From an uncultured Trueperaceae bacterium (GTDB lineage: Bacteria; Deinococcota; Deinococci; Deinococcales; Trueperaceae), in NCBI GenBank assembly GCA_937907415.1, contig CALCHY010000069.1:1-21785 (forward strand): a stretch of 21,785 bases of DNA, read 5' to 3'. Positions within the stretch are counted from its first letter, which is position 1. Every line of letters begins with the position of its first letter. The notes below the pieces were generated by a model that made no database searches, was not told where the DNA came from, and saw nothing but the letters and a program-made list of their open reading frames with translations. Made by a program: the position numbers and the translations under genes. Below, one piece after another: positions 7,321-14,549 of the stretch.

Positions 7321-8019
7321 ATGGCGCTGTTAGCCGCCTGCTCGCTGCTGCTAGCGCCGACCGCCCTCGCTCAGACCCCGGCCGCGCTCGGCGACCGCGG
7401 CGACTACGCCGCCGCCTGGGAGAAGGCAAGCTCGGTGCAGACGGCCGCCATGCAGACGACCGCAGCACGGGCAGCTTCGGACGAGGTCGTCTACCACCTC
7501 GCCCTCGAGGGCGCCCCGCTCGCCGAGGAACTTACGTGGCTTGACCGCGCCGTCACGGCAGGGGAAGCGGCAGTGAAGCTGGACCCCACGTCCGCCGCGG
7601 CCGTCGTGCAGCTCGCGCGCGCCAAGGGCGAGATCGCGCGTCGCTCTGGCATCTTGCAGAACCTTGGCGTTGCGCCCGAACTCAAGGGGCTCTTCGACAA
7701 GGCGCTGCGGCTGGATCCCAACAACGCAGACGCCCTCGTGGGGCTGGCGATGTGGCACCTCGAGCTGGTCGAGAACGGCGTCGGGTGGTTGTACGGCGGC
7801 CGCAAGGACGCCGTCGAACCGCTCCTAGCCAAGGGCATCGCCGCCGCGCCTGACCAAGTCAACCTGCGCGTAGAGTACGCCAGGGCCCTGATCGCGTTAG
7901 GAAAGCCGGCAGAAGCGCGGGTTCAGTTGGAGAAGGCGCTTAGCCTCCCGGCGGCCCGCGCTTCCGACGAGGTGGAGAAGCAAGCCGCCACCAACATGCT
8001 GCAAGGGCTTGGCACCTGA
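7321..8019 (+). CDS. Secreted TPR-repeat protein, last gene of the exporter cassette
   Basis: 232 residues from the ATG at 7321. MALLAACSLLLAPTALAQ looks like a signal peptide, so the protein is probably periplasmic. At least three TPR-like helix pairs follow; AVKLDPTSAAAVVQLARAKG, ALRLDPNNADALVGLAMWHL and IAAAPDQVNLRVEYARALIA mark their repeats. The start is uncertain: an in-frame ATG at 7234, inside the previous gene, has GGGAG five bases before it and would add 29 residues including an RVARR basic stretch that would suit a signal-peptide n-region. The gene follows the barrel gene on the same strand with little or no gap. It is probably a scaffold for the export system. No specific family was recognised beyond TPR. 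Confidence 0.75.
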   Translation: MALLAACSLLLAPTALAQTPAALGDRGDYAAAWEKASSVQTAAMQTTAARAASDEVVYHLALEGAPLAEELTWLDRAVTAGEAAVKLDPTSAAAVVQLARAKGEIARRSGILQNLGVAPELKGLFDKALRLDPNNADALVGLAMWHLELVENGVGWLYGGRKDAVEPLLAKGIAAAPDQVNLRVEYARALIALGKPAEARVQLEKALSLPAARASDEVEKQAATNMLQGLGT

Positions 8020-8036
8020 GGGCAGGGGTGTAGAAT
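8009..8036 (+). promoter_or_regulatory. Promoter of the peptide-transporter operon
   Basis: TTGGCA (8009-8014) and TAGAAT (8031-8036) are separated by 16 bp, a good sigma70-type promoter. The -35 box overlaps the last codons of the TPR gene. Transcription would start near 8043, about 50 bases before the binding-protein ATG, so this operon need not depend on the exporter cassette. Confidence 0.6.
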
Positions 8037-8092
8037 TCGCCTACCCGACATCCCCGCCGGGCCAACAGTCTCGTCCTCACCTTGGAGGCAGC

Positions 8093-9676
8093 ATGCGGTT
8101 AAAGCAGATTGCAACCCTAGCGGTTGCGCTCGTAGTCGCCCTTTCACTGGCTATCGGCAGCGCTCAATCGGCTAGGCAGACCACCCTCGTGATCGGCGGG
8201 GACTGGACCGACTTGCTCACCATCGACCCCGGCGTCAGTTACGAGTTCTCAGGCACCGTGATCATCGACAACATCTACGAGCGCCTCGTCAAGTTCGACG
8301 GCGCTGACCTCTCCAAGGTCGTGCCAGGCCTGGCAGAGAGCTGGGAGATCGCGGAGCAAGGCGGCGGCGGCACGAGCATCACCTTCCACCTCAAAGACGC
8401 GAAGTTCTCGACGGGCCGAACCGTCAAGTCGTCCGACGTGGTGTTCTCGTTCGAGCGCGCCATCCAGATCGGGGGGCCGTCCTCGTTCCTCTTCACTGAC
8501 GTTGCTGGCATGGAGATCGGCTCGACCGTCGCGCTCGACGACAAGACCGTGCGCCTCGACCTGCCAGCCAGCATCAACCCGAGCATCGTCCTCAACCTGC
8601 TGACCTTCAACATCGGTGGGGTCATGGACCAGGCCGAGGTCGAACCCAACTTCCAGGACGGCGACTACGGCCAGGCGTGGTTGAACGACCACTCCGCGGG
8701 TTCTGGCCCGTACATGCTCGAACGGTGGGACCGCAGCGCGCAAGTAGTGCTCGTCGCCAACCCCGAGTACGCCACGCCTGGCAGCATCACGCGCGTCATC
8801 TTGCGCTACATGCAAGAAGCCAACGCGCAGCGCACGGCGCTAGAGTCTGGCGAGATCGACATCGCGTACGATTACACCCCCGAGGCTTTCCAGGCCGCCG
8901 AGTCGAACGCGAACCTCAAGACCTACAAGACCGACACCTTCCAGATGACCTACCTTGGCCTTAACTCTGGCCCTGGCGCACCGTTCGAAGACAACCGCGT
9001 CCGCGACGCCGTGCGCTACGCGGTCGACCAGCAGGCCATCATCGACAGCTTGCTGCTCGGCCTCGGTCGCCGCATGCAGACCATCATTCCCGCCGGTCTC
9101 ATGGGCGCTGACTCGACCATCTACTACGAGCGCGACGTCGAGAAGGCCAAGTCGCTCCTCGCGGAGGCTGGCGCCACCGGCCTGACCGTCGAGTTCCTCA
9201 TCCCGACCGGCGCCTGCGGCGGCGGCATCCCTTGCGCCGACCTCGCCGCCAAGGTCCAGGCCGACCTCGCTGAGGCAGGCATTACGGCCAACATCAAGCA
9301 GACGGTAGCCAGCGAGCTGTACACCATCTACCGCGCGCAGCAAGCGCAGATCGTGCTCGCGGCGTGGAGCCCCGACTACCCGGATCCCGACGGCAACGCC
9401 ACGCCACTGTCCAATTACGACGCGTCCTCGATCGCTTGGCGCAACGTGTGGAACAACCCGGAGGCCGGACGCCTGGCCACCGAGGGCGCCACCACTATCG
9501 ACCCGGCCGTTCGGGCCGAGATCTACGGGCAGCTCACGCGGTTGGTAGCGACAGAAGGCCCGTACGACATGCTCTACCAGCCGTACAAGCCCATCGTCAC
9601 CTCGGCAAAGGTCGAGGGCTTCGTCCGCAGCGCAGGCGGCGACGTGGAACTCGACCGCATAAGCAAGCTCCCCTGA
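8093..9676 (+). CDS. Peptide/nickel-type ABC substrate-binding protein (SBP_bac_5)
   Basis: 527 residues. The ATG at 8093 was chosen for GGAGG five bases upstream and for the signal peptide it begins (residues 1-26, MRLKQIATLAV to GSAQSA). The mature protein has the family 5 landmarks: VPGLAESWEI, then ITFHLKDAKFSTGRTVKSSD and VVFSFERA in the first lobe, and later NRVRDAVRYAVDQQAII in the second lobe. This family captures peptides, glutathione, nickel complexes or oligosaccharides in the periplasm for DppBC-type permeases, whose genes follow. A Cys pair in GACGGGIPCADLA may form a disulfide. A strong hairpin separates it from the permease genes, which usually raises binding-protein output. 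The ligand cannot be named. Confidence 0.93.
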   Translation: MRLKQIATLAVALVVALSLAIGSAQSARQTTLVIGGDWTDLLTIDPGVSYEFSGTVIIDNIYERLVKFDGADLSKVVPGLAESWEIAEQGGGGTSITFHLKDAKFSTGRTVKSSDVVFSFERAIQIGGPSSFLFTDVAGMEIGSTVALDDKTVRLDLPASINPSIVLNLLTFNIGGVMDQAEVEPNFQDGDYGQAWLNDHSAGSGPYMLERWDRSAQVVLVANPEYATPGSITRVILRYMQEANAQRTALESGEIDIAYDYTPEAFQAAESNANLKTYKTDTFQMTYLGLNSGPGAPFEDNRVRDAVRYAVDQQAIIDSLLLGLGRRMQTIIPAGLMGADSTIYYERDVEKAKSLLAEAGATGLTVEFLIPTGACGGGIPCADLAAKVQADLAEAGITANIKQTVASELYTIYRAQQAQIVLAAWSPDYPDPDGNATPLSNYDASSIAWRNVWNNPEAGRLATEGATTIDPAVRAEIYGQLTRLVATEGPYDMLYQPYKPIVTSAKVEGFVRSAGGDVELDRISKLP

Positions 9677-9711
9677 TCTCGGCGGGCGCTACTTGAACCG
9701 AAGCCGCACGC

Positions 9712-9739
9712 GGGAGGGCCCTGGTAATCGGGCCCTCCC
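9712..9739 (+). terminator. Intercistronic hairpin after the binding-protein gene
   Basis: GGGAGGGCCC (9712-9721) and GGGCCCTCCC (9730-9739) form a perfect 10-bp, nearly all-GC stem with an 8-base loop. TAACCC follows rather than a T-run, so it is more likely a partial terminator or a 3'-end stabiliser that favours the binding-protein mRNA over the permease mRNA, a common arrangement in ABC operons. Confidence 0.7.
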
Positions 9740-9760
9740 TAACCCTGCCAAGGAGACCCG

Positions 9761-10768
9761 GTGCTAGCGTTCATATTGCGGCGCGTCGGTTCCCTCGTGT
9801 TCGTGGTGTGGGGCGTCGGCTTCGCGGCCTTCTTCATCTCGCAGGTAGTGCCGGCAGATCCGGCGGCGGCGGCGCTCGGCAACAACGCCCGCCCCGCGCA
9901 AGTCGCTGCTTACCGTGAGAAGCGCGGCCTAGACAAGCCGCCGTGGCAGCAGTACCTGCTCTACATGCGCTCGCTGGCGACTGGCGACCTCGGGCGTTCC
10001 CTGCGAACTGGCAGACCGATCCTGAACGACCTTAGGGACTTCTTCCCCGCCACCTTCGAGCTGACCATCGCCGCCATGCTGTTCGCCTTGGCGCTTGGCA
10101 TTCCGGCCGGGATACTCGCCGCCGTCAAGCAGGACGAGCCGCTAGACCTCGGCGTCAGGACACTCGCTCTGGTTGGGGGCGCTACGCCCGTCTATTGGCT
10201 GGCGATCTTGATGCTTCAGCTCTTTCACGCGAAACTCGGGTGGCTGCCTGGCCCAGGGAGGTTGGACGCTTACCTCTTGGCGCCACCGCGGGTGACCGGC
10301 ATCCTCACGCTCGACGCCCTGCTGGCAGGAGATTGGGAAGTGCTCGGAGACGCACTGCGCCACCTGCTGCTGCCAGCGCTGGTGCTTGGAGCTTTCTCCA
10401 CCGCCCTCGTCGCCCGCATGGTGCGCAGCGCCATGCTAGAGGTGTTATCTCAAGACTTCGTGCGCACTGCCAAGGCCAAGGGCCTGCCTGATACCAAGGT
10501 CGTGCTCAAGCACGCGCTGCGTAACGCCGCACTGCCCGTGCTCACCGTCCTCGGCAGTCTGCTCGGGGCGCTCCTGACGGGCGCGGTACTAACGGAAACC
10601 ATCTTCTCCTGGCCCGGTCTCGGCTCGTACGCCACCGCTAGCGCCACCGCGCTCGACTTCCCGGCCGTCATGGGCGTAACGCTCATCGCCGGGCTGGCTT
10701 ACAGCGTCATCAATCTCTTGGTAGACGTCTTGTATGTCGTGTTCGACCCTAGGATCGCGTACGCATGA
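9761..10768 (+). CDS. Dipeptide/oligopeptide-type ABC permease, DppB family
   Basis: 335 residues with about six membrane helices. The N-terminus MLAFILRRVGSLVFVVWGVG, then ISQVVPADPA, and MRSLATGDLGRSLRTGRPI are typical of DppB/OppB proteins. The cytoplasmic EAA loop, which docks the ATPase, is at about 227-262 and includes VRTAKAKGLPDTKVVLKHAL. TETIFSWPGLGSYA and the C-terminal YVVFDPRIAYA also match the family. GTG start with AGGAG seven bases upstream. Its stop overlaps the next start as ATGA, so the two permeases are translationally coupled and should form the heterodimeric channel. Confidence 0.93.
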   Translation: MLAFILRRVGSLVFVVWGVGFAAFFISQVVPADPAAAALGNNARPAQVAAYREKRGLDKPPWQQYLLYMRSLATGDLGRSLRTGRPILNDLRDFFPATFELTIAAMLFALALGIPAGILAAVKQDEPLDLGVRTLALVGGATPVYWLAILMLQLFHAKLGWLPGPGRLDAYLLAPPRVTGILTLDALLAGDWEVLGDALRHLLLPALVLGAFSTALVARMVRSAMLEVLSQDFVRTAKAKGLPDTKVVLKHALRNAALPVLTVLGSLLGALLTGAVLTETIFSWPGLGSYATASATALDFPAVMGVTLIAGLAYSVINLLVDVLYVVFDPRIAYA

Positions 10769-11634
10769 CCGCGCGCGTGCCTGGCCGCCAGCCCCTCATC
10801 CGCAACAAGGCCATGCGGCGCTTCTTCCGCAACCCCGGAACGCTAGTCGGCACCATCTTGGCGGTGTCGCTCGTCCTCGTCGCCATCCTCGCCCCGTACC
10901 TGGCGGGCGACCCGCTCGCTCAGGACCTAAGTGCGAGGCTGAAGCCGCCGAGCGCACAGCACTTGCTCGGCACGGACCAGTTGGGCCGCGACGTGTGGTC
11001 GCGCGTCGTGTTCGGGTCGCGTATCTCGTTACGCATCGGCCTGACGGTCGTGGCGGCCTCCTTGGTCATCGGCGGCCTCGTCGGGCTGCTCGCGGGCATC
11101 TTCGGCGGCGTCGTCGACGAAGTGGCGATGCGCATCACCGACATCTTCTTCGCGTTCCCCGCCCTCATCTTGGCGATGGCCATAGCTGGCGCCCTCGGAC
11201 CCAGCCTCACTAACCTGATCATCGCAGTCGCCGCCGTGTCTTGGCCTTACTACGCCCGCCTGTTGCGCGCCCAGGTGCTGAGTCTCAAGACACTGGATTT
11301 CGTAGACGCGTCACGCGCGCTTGGAGCGGGCCGTTGGCGTCAGGCCCTCAAGCACGTCCTGCCCAACGCGCTAACACCACTGCTGGTGCAGGCGAGCTTC
11401 GACGTCGGGGGCGCCATACTCACGGCGGCGGGTCTCGGGTTCATCGGCTTCGGCGCCCAGCCGCCCACCCCAGAGTGGGGCGCCGTCGTGTCGGAAACGC
11501 GGTCGTTCATCGCCGAGGCGCCATGGGCGTCTTCAGCGCCAGCCCTCGCCATCCTCCTGACAGTGCTTGCCTTCAACCTCCTGGGCGACGGGCTCCGCGA
11601 CGTGCTCGACCCGCGCGGCAGGCGCCGCGGTTAG
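10765..11634 (+). CDS. Dipeptide/oligopeptide-type ABC permease, DppC family
   Basis: 289 residues and about six membrane helices. RFFRNPGTLVGTILAVSLVL is the usual DppC N-terminal segment, LLGTDQLGRDVWSRVVFGSR is the hallmark following the first periplasmic loop, and the EAA loop (about 183-200, ALGAGRWRQALKHVLPNAL) is followed by GLGFIGFGAQPPTPEWG. It is coupled to the preceding permease by a 4-bp overlap. No ATPase genes follow: the next gene is convergent, with 3 bp between the stops. The transporter must use ATPases encoded elsewhere or shared with another system. Confidence 0.93.
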   Translation: MTARVPGRQPLIRNKAMRRFFRNPGTLVGTILAVSLVLVAILAPYLAGDPLAQDLSARLKPPSAQHLLGTDQLGRDVWSRVVFGSRISLRIGLTVVAASLVIGGLVGLLAGIFGGVVDEVAMRITDIFFAFPALILAMAIAGALGPSLTNLIIAVAAVSWPYYARLLRAQVLSLKTLDFVDASRALGAGRWRQALKHVLPNALTPLLVQASFDVGGAILTAAGLGFIGFGAQPPTPEWGAVVSETRSFIAEAPWASSAPALAILLTVLAFNLLGDGLRDVLDPRGRRRG

Positions 11635-11637
11635 CCC

Positions 11638-13878
11638 CTAGTTCTCGCGGTCGAACAGCCCAGGCTGCCCTACTGGCGCGGGTACCTCCACCCAGGCGCC
11701 AGCGCCCGCTGCGTAGGCGGCGCCCGTCCAGCGGTGCCGCCACGTGCCGCTGCCAGCTGGTAGGTAGGCGCGGACGCTGCTTGCCCCCGCCTGCAGCACC
11801 GGCGCAACCAGCAGGTCGGGGCCAAGGAAGAACTGACCAGTGAGGTCGGCGCACTGCGCGTCTGCCGGGTACTGCAGCCACGGGTGGCGGACGACAGGCA
11901 CGCCAGTAGCGGCCGCCTGCCGCATGAGTTCGCGGCGCAAGTCGACCCACTGTGCGTGCAGGCGTGCCGCGCGCGCGAACGCGCCGCGCGTCTCGGCCGT
12001 CGAGTAGACCTGGGCGTTGTGCTGCGGGCGGTTGCCTTCATGGCTGCGGAGCACGGGCGTGAAGGCCATGAGCTCGCCCCAGCGTGCGAGGAGTTCGGGC
12101 GTCCGCACGGTGACGGGCAGCGGCGAGAGCGTCGAAGTGTAGCCACCGACGTCGCCGTGGTTGAGGGCGAAGCCGGAGAAGCCGCTTGACAGTAGCCCCG
12201 TCAGGGCGCTAGCCAGGCCGTCGAAGCGATCCCACGTGACGCACTGATCTCCGAGCCAGAACAAACCGGCGTTGCCTGGGCTGCGGGTGAAGCCGGAGCG
12301 GAAGAACGTCACGTAATCGCCCCCCGCACCGCCGCTCAGCTCCGCGACCCGAGCGCGGAGGTCGTGGTTGAACGCCGCCCACGCCTCCGGGTAGTGGTTG
12401 TGCCACGCGAGCGCCGTGCCGCTGGCAAGGTGCGCGTCGAGAGGTAGCCCCTCACCGAAGTCGGCCATCCAGCCAGACGCACCACTCTCGGTTAGGTTCT
12501 CGGCGAGGACCTCCAGATACCAGGCGCGCGCCTCGGGGTTGGAGAGGTCGATCAGGCCAGCCTGGAAGTCGCCCTGGTCGGTCAGGTACGTCTCACCGGT
12601 CGCCGTCTTGACGAAGTAACCAGCGGCGTCCGCAGCATCGAAGAGTCCGGGCTTGCTGCCCGGCCTGTCGGTCATCGGCGCCAGGAACGGGTTCACGTAA
12701 GTCAGGATGCGCACGCCGTTGCGCGCCAATCGCCCTCGCATGCCGTGCCAGTCGGGGTAGCGCTCCTCGTCGCGCTGCCAATCCCACCACAGCCGCGTGC
12801 CGAACGGCACTTGGCGGTTGCCTACCCAGTCCTGCAGCCACACGCCAGCCACCTTGGCGCCTGCCGCCTCGAGGTCGGCGACGGCCTGCTCGACCTTCTC
12901 GTTCCCGCCTTGCAACCCGACGATGGCGCCGCTGTGAACCCAGTCTGGCAGCGCAGGCATGCGGCCCGTAGCGCGCGTGTGCAGTTCGAGGAGCTCCGCT
13001 GGCGCGTCGGCGCAGTACACCAACGCCCGCAGTTGCGCGGCGTAGACGCGCGCGCTGCCAACGCCCGGCCGGCGCAGGTCGAAGCGCATCGGTTCCGTGT
13101 TACGCAGCAGCAGCCCACATAGCTCGGTGGTGACGAAGCCTGGCACCGGGGCGTACGTGCTCCACCAGTCGCCGCCTGCACCCCCGAAAGCTTCCGTGTA
13201 GCGCGTGAGGGGCTGCGCGCCGCGGCCGACGCCCTGCTCCGCCGTGAGTATCGGCACCTCCCGCCCACGCATGTCGAGGTAGGTGAACTGCGCGCCGAAG
13301 CCGAACACGCGCGCGCTTGGCGGCTGTTCCCACAAGAGCTCGGCGAAGCAACTGCCGTCGGCGCCGGCTGGAGGCAGCAAGTCGACTTCCACGCCGCAGC
13401 GCCGACCGTCGATATCGACGAGGCGCAGTTCGTATGCGACGTGCGCAGTCCCATCTCTTGCCGTGGCCTTCAGTTCATCCGGTTCAAGGGCGAGGTGGCC
13501 GCGCAGCAGCAGGGCGGGACGCCCGTCGACTGTGTCCTCGTCGACGCTGGCCAACCATTGGTGGCGGAAACGCAGGTCGAGCTTCTCGACTGGGCGGAGG
13601 TGGCCAGCACGGCCGGTGGCGCGGTAGCTTCCTTGCGCGGCCGCCAGCCAGGCGCGGCCGGGCGGTGAACGGAAGACCCCGTTGCTACCGCTCGCTCTCA
13701 CGACGAGTTGCGCTAAAGGGTCAGCGTGAAGCTCGAGCTCGAAAGCCCCGAAGCTCCAAGCGCGCCCGCATACGGCCGGCGCAACGGCAACGCGGCCAGG
13801 TCGAACGGCCTGTCTGCTAGTAGCGAAGGGGAACGCCGAGACCACGTCGGCCCGCTCCGACCCCCCTCCAGGCGCCAC
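11638..13878 (-). CDS. GH31 glycoside hydrolase, probable sulfoquinovosidase
   Basis: 746 residues, no clear signal peptide. A beta-sandwich N-terminal region is followed by a GH31 TIM barrel (about 310-620) and C-terminal beta domains. The nucleophile is Asp473 in WMADFGE and the acid/base is probably Asp544 in FWLGDQ. From memory of E. coli YihQ, sulfonate-binding Gln288, Arg301, Trp304 and Tyr508 (with Asp405 and Asp472) have counterparts here with the same internal spacing: Gln349, Arg362, Trp365 (QDW to RLWW) and Tyr580 (GGYTS, 36 after Asp544). The predicted reaction is release of sulfoquinovose from sulfolipid glycosides. A plain alpha-glucosidase is the alternative. No sulfoquinovose catabolic genes are in view. 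GTG start with a weak ribosome site; it lies 12 bp after a small membrane protein gene. Confidence 0.85.
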   Translation of the reverse strand: MAPGGGSERADVVSAFPFATSRQAVRPGRVAVAPAVCGRAWSFGAFELELHADPLAQLVVRASGSNGVFRSPPGRAWLAAAQGSYRATGRAGHLRPVEKLDLRFRHQWLASVDEDTVDGRPALLLRGHLALEPDELKATARDGTAHVAYELRLVDIDGRRCGVEVDLLPPAGADGSCFAELLWEQPPSARVFGFGAQFTYLDMRGREVPILTAEQGVGRGAQPLTRYTEAFGGAGGDWWSTYAPVPGFVTTELCGLLLRNTEPMRFDLRRPGVGSARVYAAQLRALVYCADAPAELLELHTRATGRMPALPDWVHSGAIVGLQGGNEKVEQAVADLEAAGAKVAGVWLQDWVGNRQVPFGTRLWWDWQRDEERYPDWHGMRGRLARNGVRILTYVNPFLAPMTDRPGSKPGLFDAADAAGYFVKTATGETYLTDQGDFQAGLIDLSNPEARAWYLEVLAENLTESGASGWMADFGEGLPLDAHLASGTALAWHNHYPEAWAAFNHDLRARVAELSGGAGGDYVTFFRSGFTRSPGNAGLFWLGDQCVTWDRFDGLASALTGLLSSGFSGFALNHGDVGGYTSTLSPLPVTVRTPELLARWGELMAFTPVLRSHEGNRPQHNAQVYSTAETRGAFARAARLHAQWVDLRRELMRQAAATGVPVVRHPWLQYPADAQCADLTGQFFLGPDLLVAPVLQAGASSVRAYLPAGSGTWRHRWTGAAYAAGAGAWVEVPAPVGQPGLFDREN

Positions 13879-13890
13879 CGCCTTGCCCCG

Positions 13891-14058
13891 CTAGCCGCGC
13901 CTGCCGCGGTTGATGCCCTGCATCACGCCGATGGCCATGCCGAAAGCGACCGCTGACAGGAAGTAGTAGACGGGTCCGCCGCCTTGCAGCGCGCGCCACA
14001 GCAAGTAGGCGCCGATGGCGAGGAACACGACGAGCAGCACTAGCGGTGTTGGCTTCAC
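13891..14058 (-). CDS. Small two-helix membrane protein
   Basis: 55 residues from GTG at 14056-14058, preferred over an upstream TTG (14073) because GGAGG lies eight bases before it. Two membrane helices (about 4-24, LVLLVVFLAIGAYLLW, and 30-48, YYFLSAVAFGMAIGVMQGI) are joined by a short GGGP-containing turn, ending in a basic NRGRRG tail. It is not recognised as any named family. It ends 12 bp before the GH31 gene on the same strand, so the two are probably co-transcribed. A short GC hairpin (14079-14092) lies upstream of its ribosome site. Confidence 0.6.
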   Translation of the reverse strand: MKPTPLVLLVVFLAIGAYLLWRALQGGGPVYYFLSAVAFGMAIGVMQGINRGRRG

Positions 14059-14131
14059 GCTGGCGACCTCCAAGTAGCGCCGCTCCCGCGGCAGTTAGTC
14101 GTGAAGGTATCACGCGCGGCCGCGGCCGACC

Positions 14132-14446
14132 TCACCGCACCACCTTGAGGAGGGCGATGCACGAGACCAAGCCGAGGAGCAGGAAAGCGCGCGGCCACGA
14201 GAACGCCTCGGCGCCCGTAGCCATCGACACGATCACGGCGACGGTGGCGCCGATACCGACCCACACAGCATAAGAAGTGCCGGTTGGCAGTGTCTTCATG
14301 GCGTAGGCAAGGCCCCCCATGCTTAGCACTAGCGCGATGAAGAACAGTACCGACGGCCACAGCTTGGTCAAGCCATCCGAACGGCCGAGCGCAGTTGCCC
14401 ACACGGCTTCGAACAGCCCTGAGACGATCAGAACGACCCACGCCAT
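14132..14446 (-). CDS. gdx: Guanidinium exporter, SMR family (Gdx/SugE)
   Basis: 104 residues with four membrane helices, the standard SMR length. GLFEAVWATAL carries the essential Glu13 and Trp16; Ser42, Tyr59 and Trp62 (TSYAVWVGIG) complete the binding-site set I recall for the guanidinium-exporting Gdx subtype, as opposed to the EmrE-type polyaromatic exporters. It should work as an antiparallel dimer exchanging guanidinium for protons across the inner membrane. The ATG at 14444-14446 has GGAGG six bases upstream. A guanidine-III riboswitch ends 14 bases before the start codon, which independently supports the substrate. Confidence 0.93.
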   Translation of the reverse strand: MAWVVLIVSGLFEAVWATALGRSDGLTKLWPSVLFFIALVLSMGGLAYAMKTLPTGTSYAVWVGIGATVAVIVSMATGAEAFSWPRAFLLLGLVSCIALLKVVR

Positions 14447-14460
14447 GATGAACCTCCATG

Positions 14461-14500
14461 GCGACGTCTTGTCTTCACCGGGTACGTCGCGCTCGTCCGG
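14461..14500 (-). ncRNA. Guanidine-III (ykkC-III) riboswitch
   Basis: On the minus strand the 40-base segment reads CCGGACGAG, GCGACG, TACCCGG, TGAA, GACAAGACG, TCGC. This matches the compact pseudoknotted guanidine-III aptamer: conserved CCGGACGAG, TACCCGG and GACAAGACG blocks in order, with the variable GCGACG/CGTCGC stem covarying relative to the Thermobifida aptamer I remember. It lies immediately upstream of the ribosome site of the Gdx gene, so control of translation initiation is likely: guanidinium should stabilise the fold and open expression of its exporter. Confidence 0.88.
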
Positions 14501-14525
14501 GGCCGAGCATGCTGGCCGAGTTGGG

Positions 14526-14534
14526 ATGCTAGCA
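14526..14534 (-). promoter_or_regulatory. Extended -10 promoter for the riboswitch-Gdx transcript
   Basis: TGCTAGCAT on the minus strand (14526-14534) is an extended -10 element. Transcription would start near 14518, about 18 bases before the riboswitch. No good -35 box was found. Confidence 0.4.
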
Positions 14535-14549
14535 CGGTGACCAGAAAGC

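Noticed and set aside
13317..13820. 167-codon plus-strand frame opposite the GH31 N-terminus
   Set aside because: Arg-rich shadow of the GH31 gene.
8093..14058. Idea that the Dpp-type transporter imports a sulfoquinovose glycoside for the GH31 enzyme
   Set aside because: The two operons are convergent, not co-directional, share no visible regulatory site, and the binding protein shows no feature indicating a sugar ligand.
14117..14128. 12-bp palindrome CGGCCGCGGCCG between the Gdx and small membrane protein genes
   Set aside because: Simple GC alternation that is common by chance at this base composition; no T-run to make a terminator.
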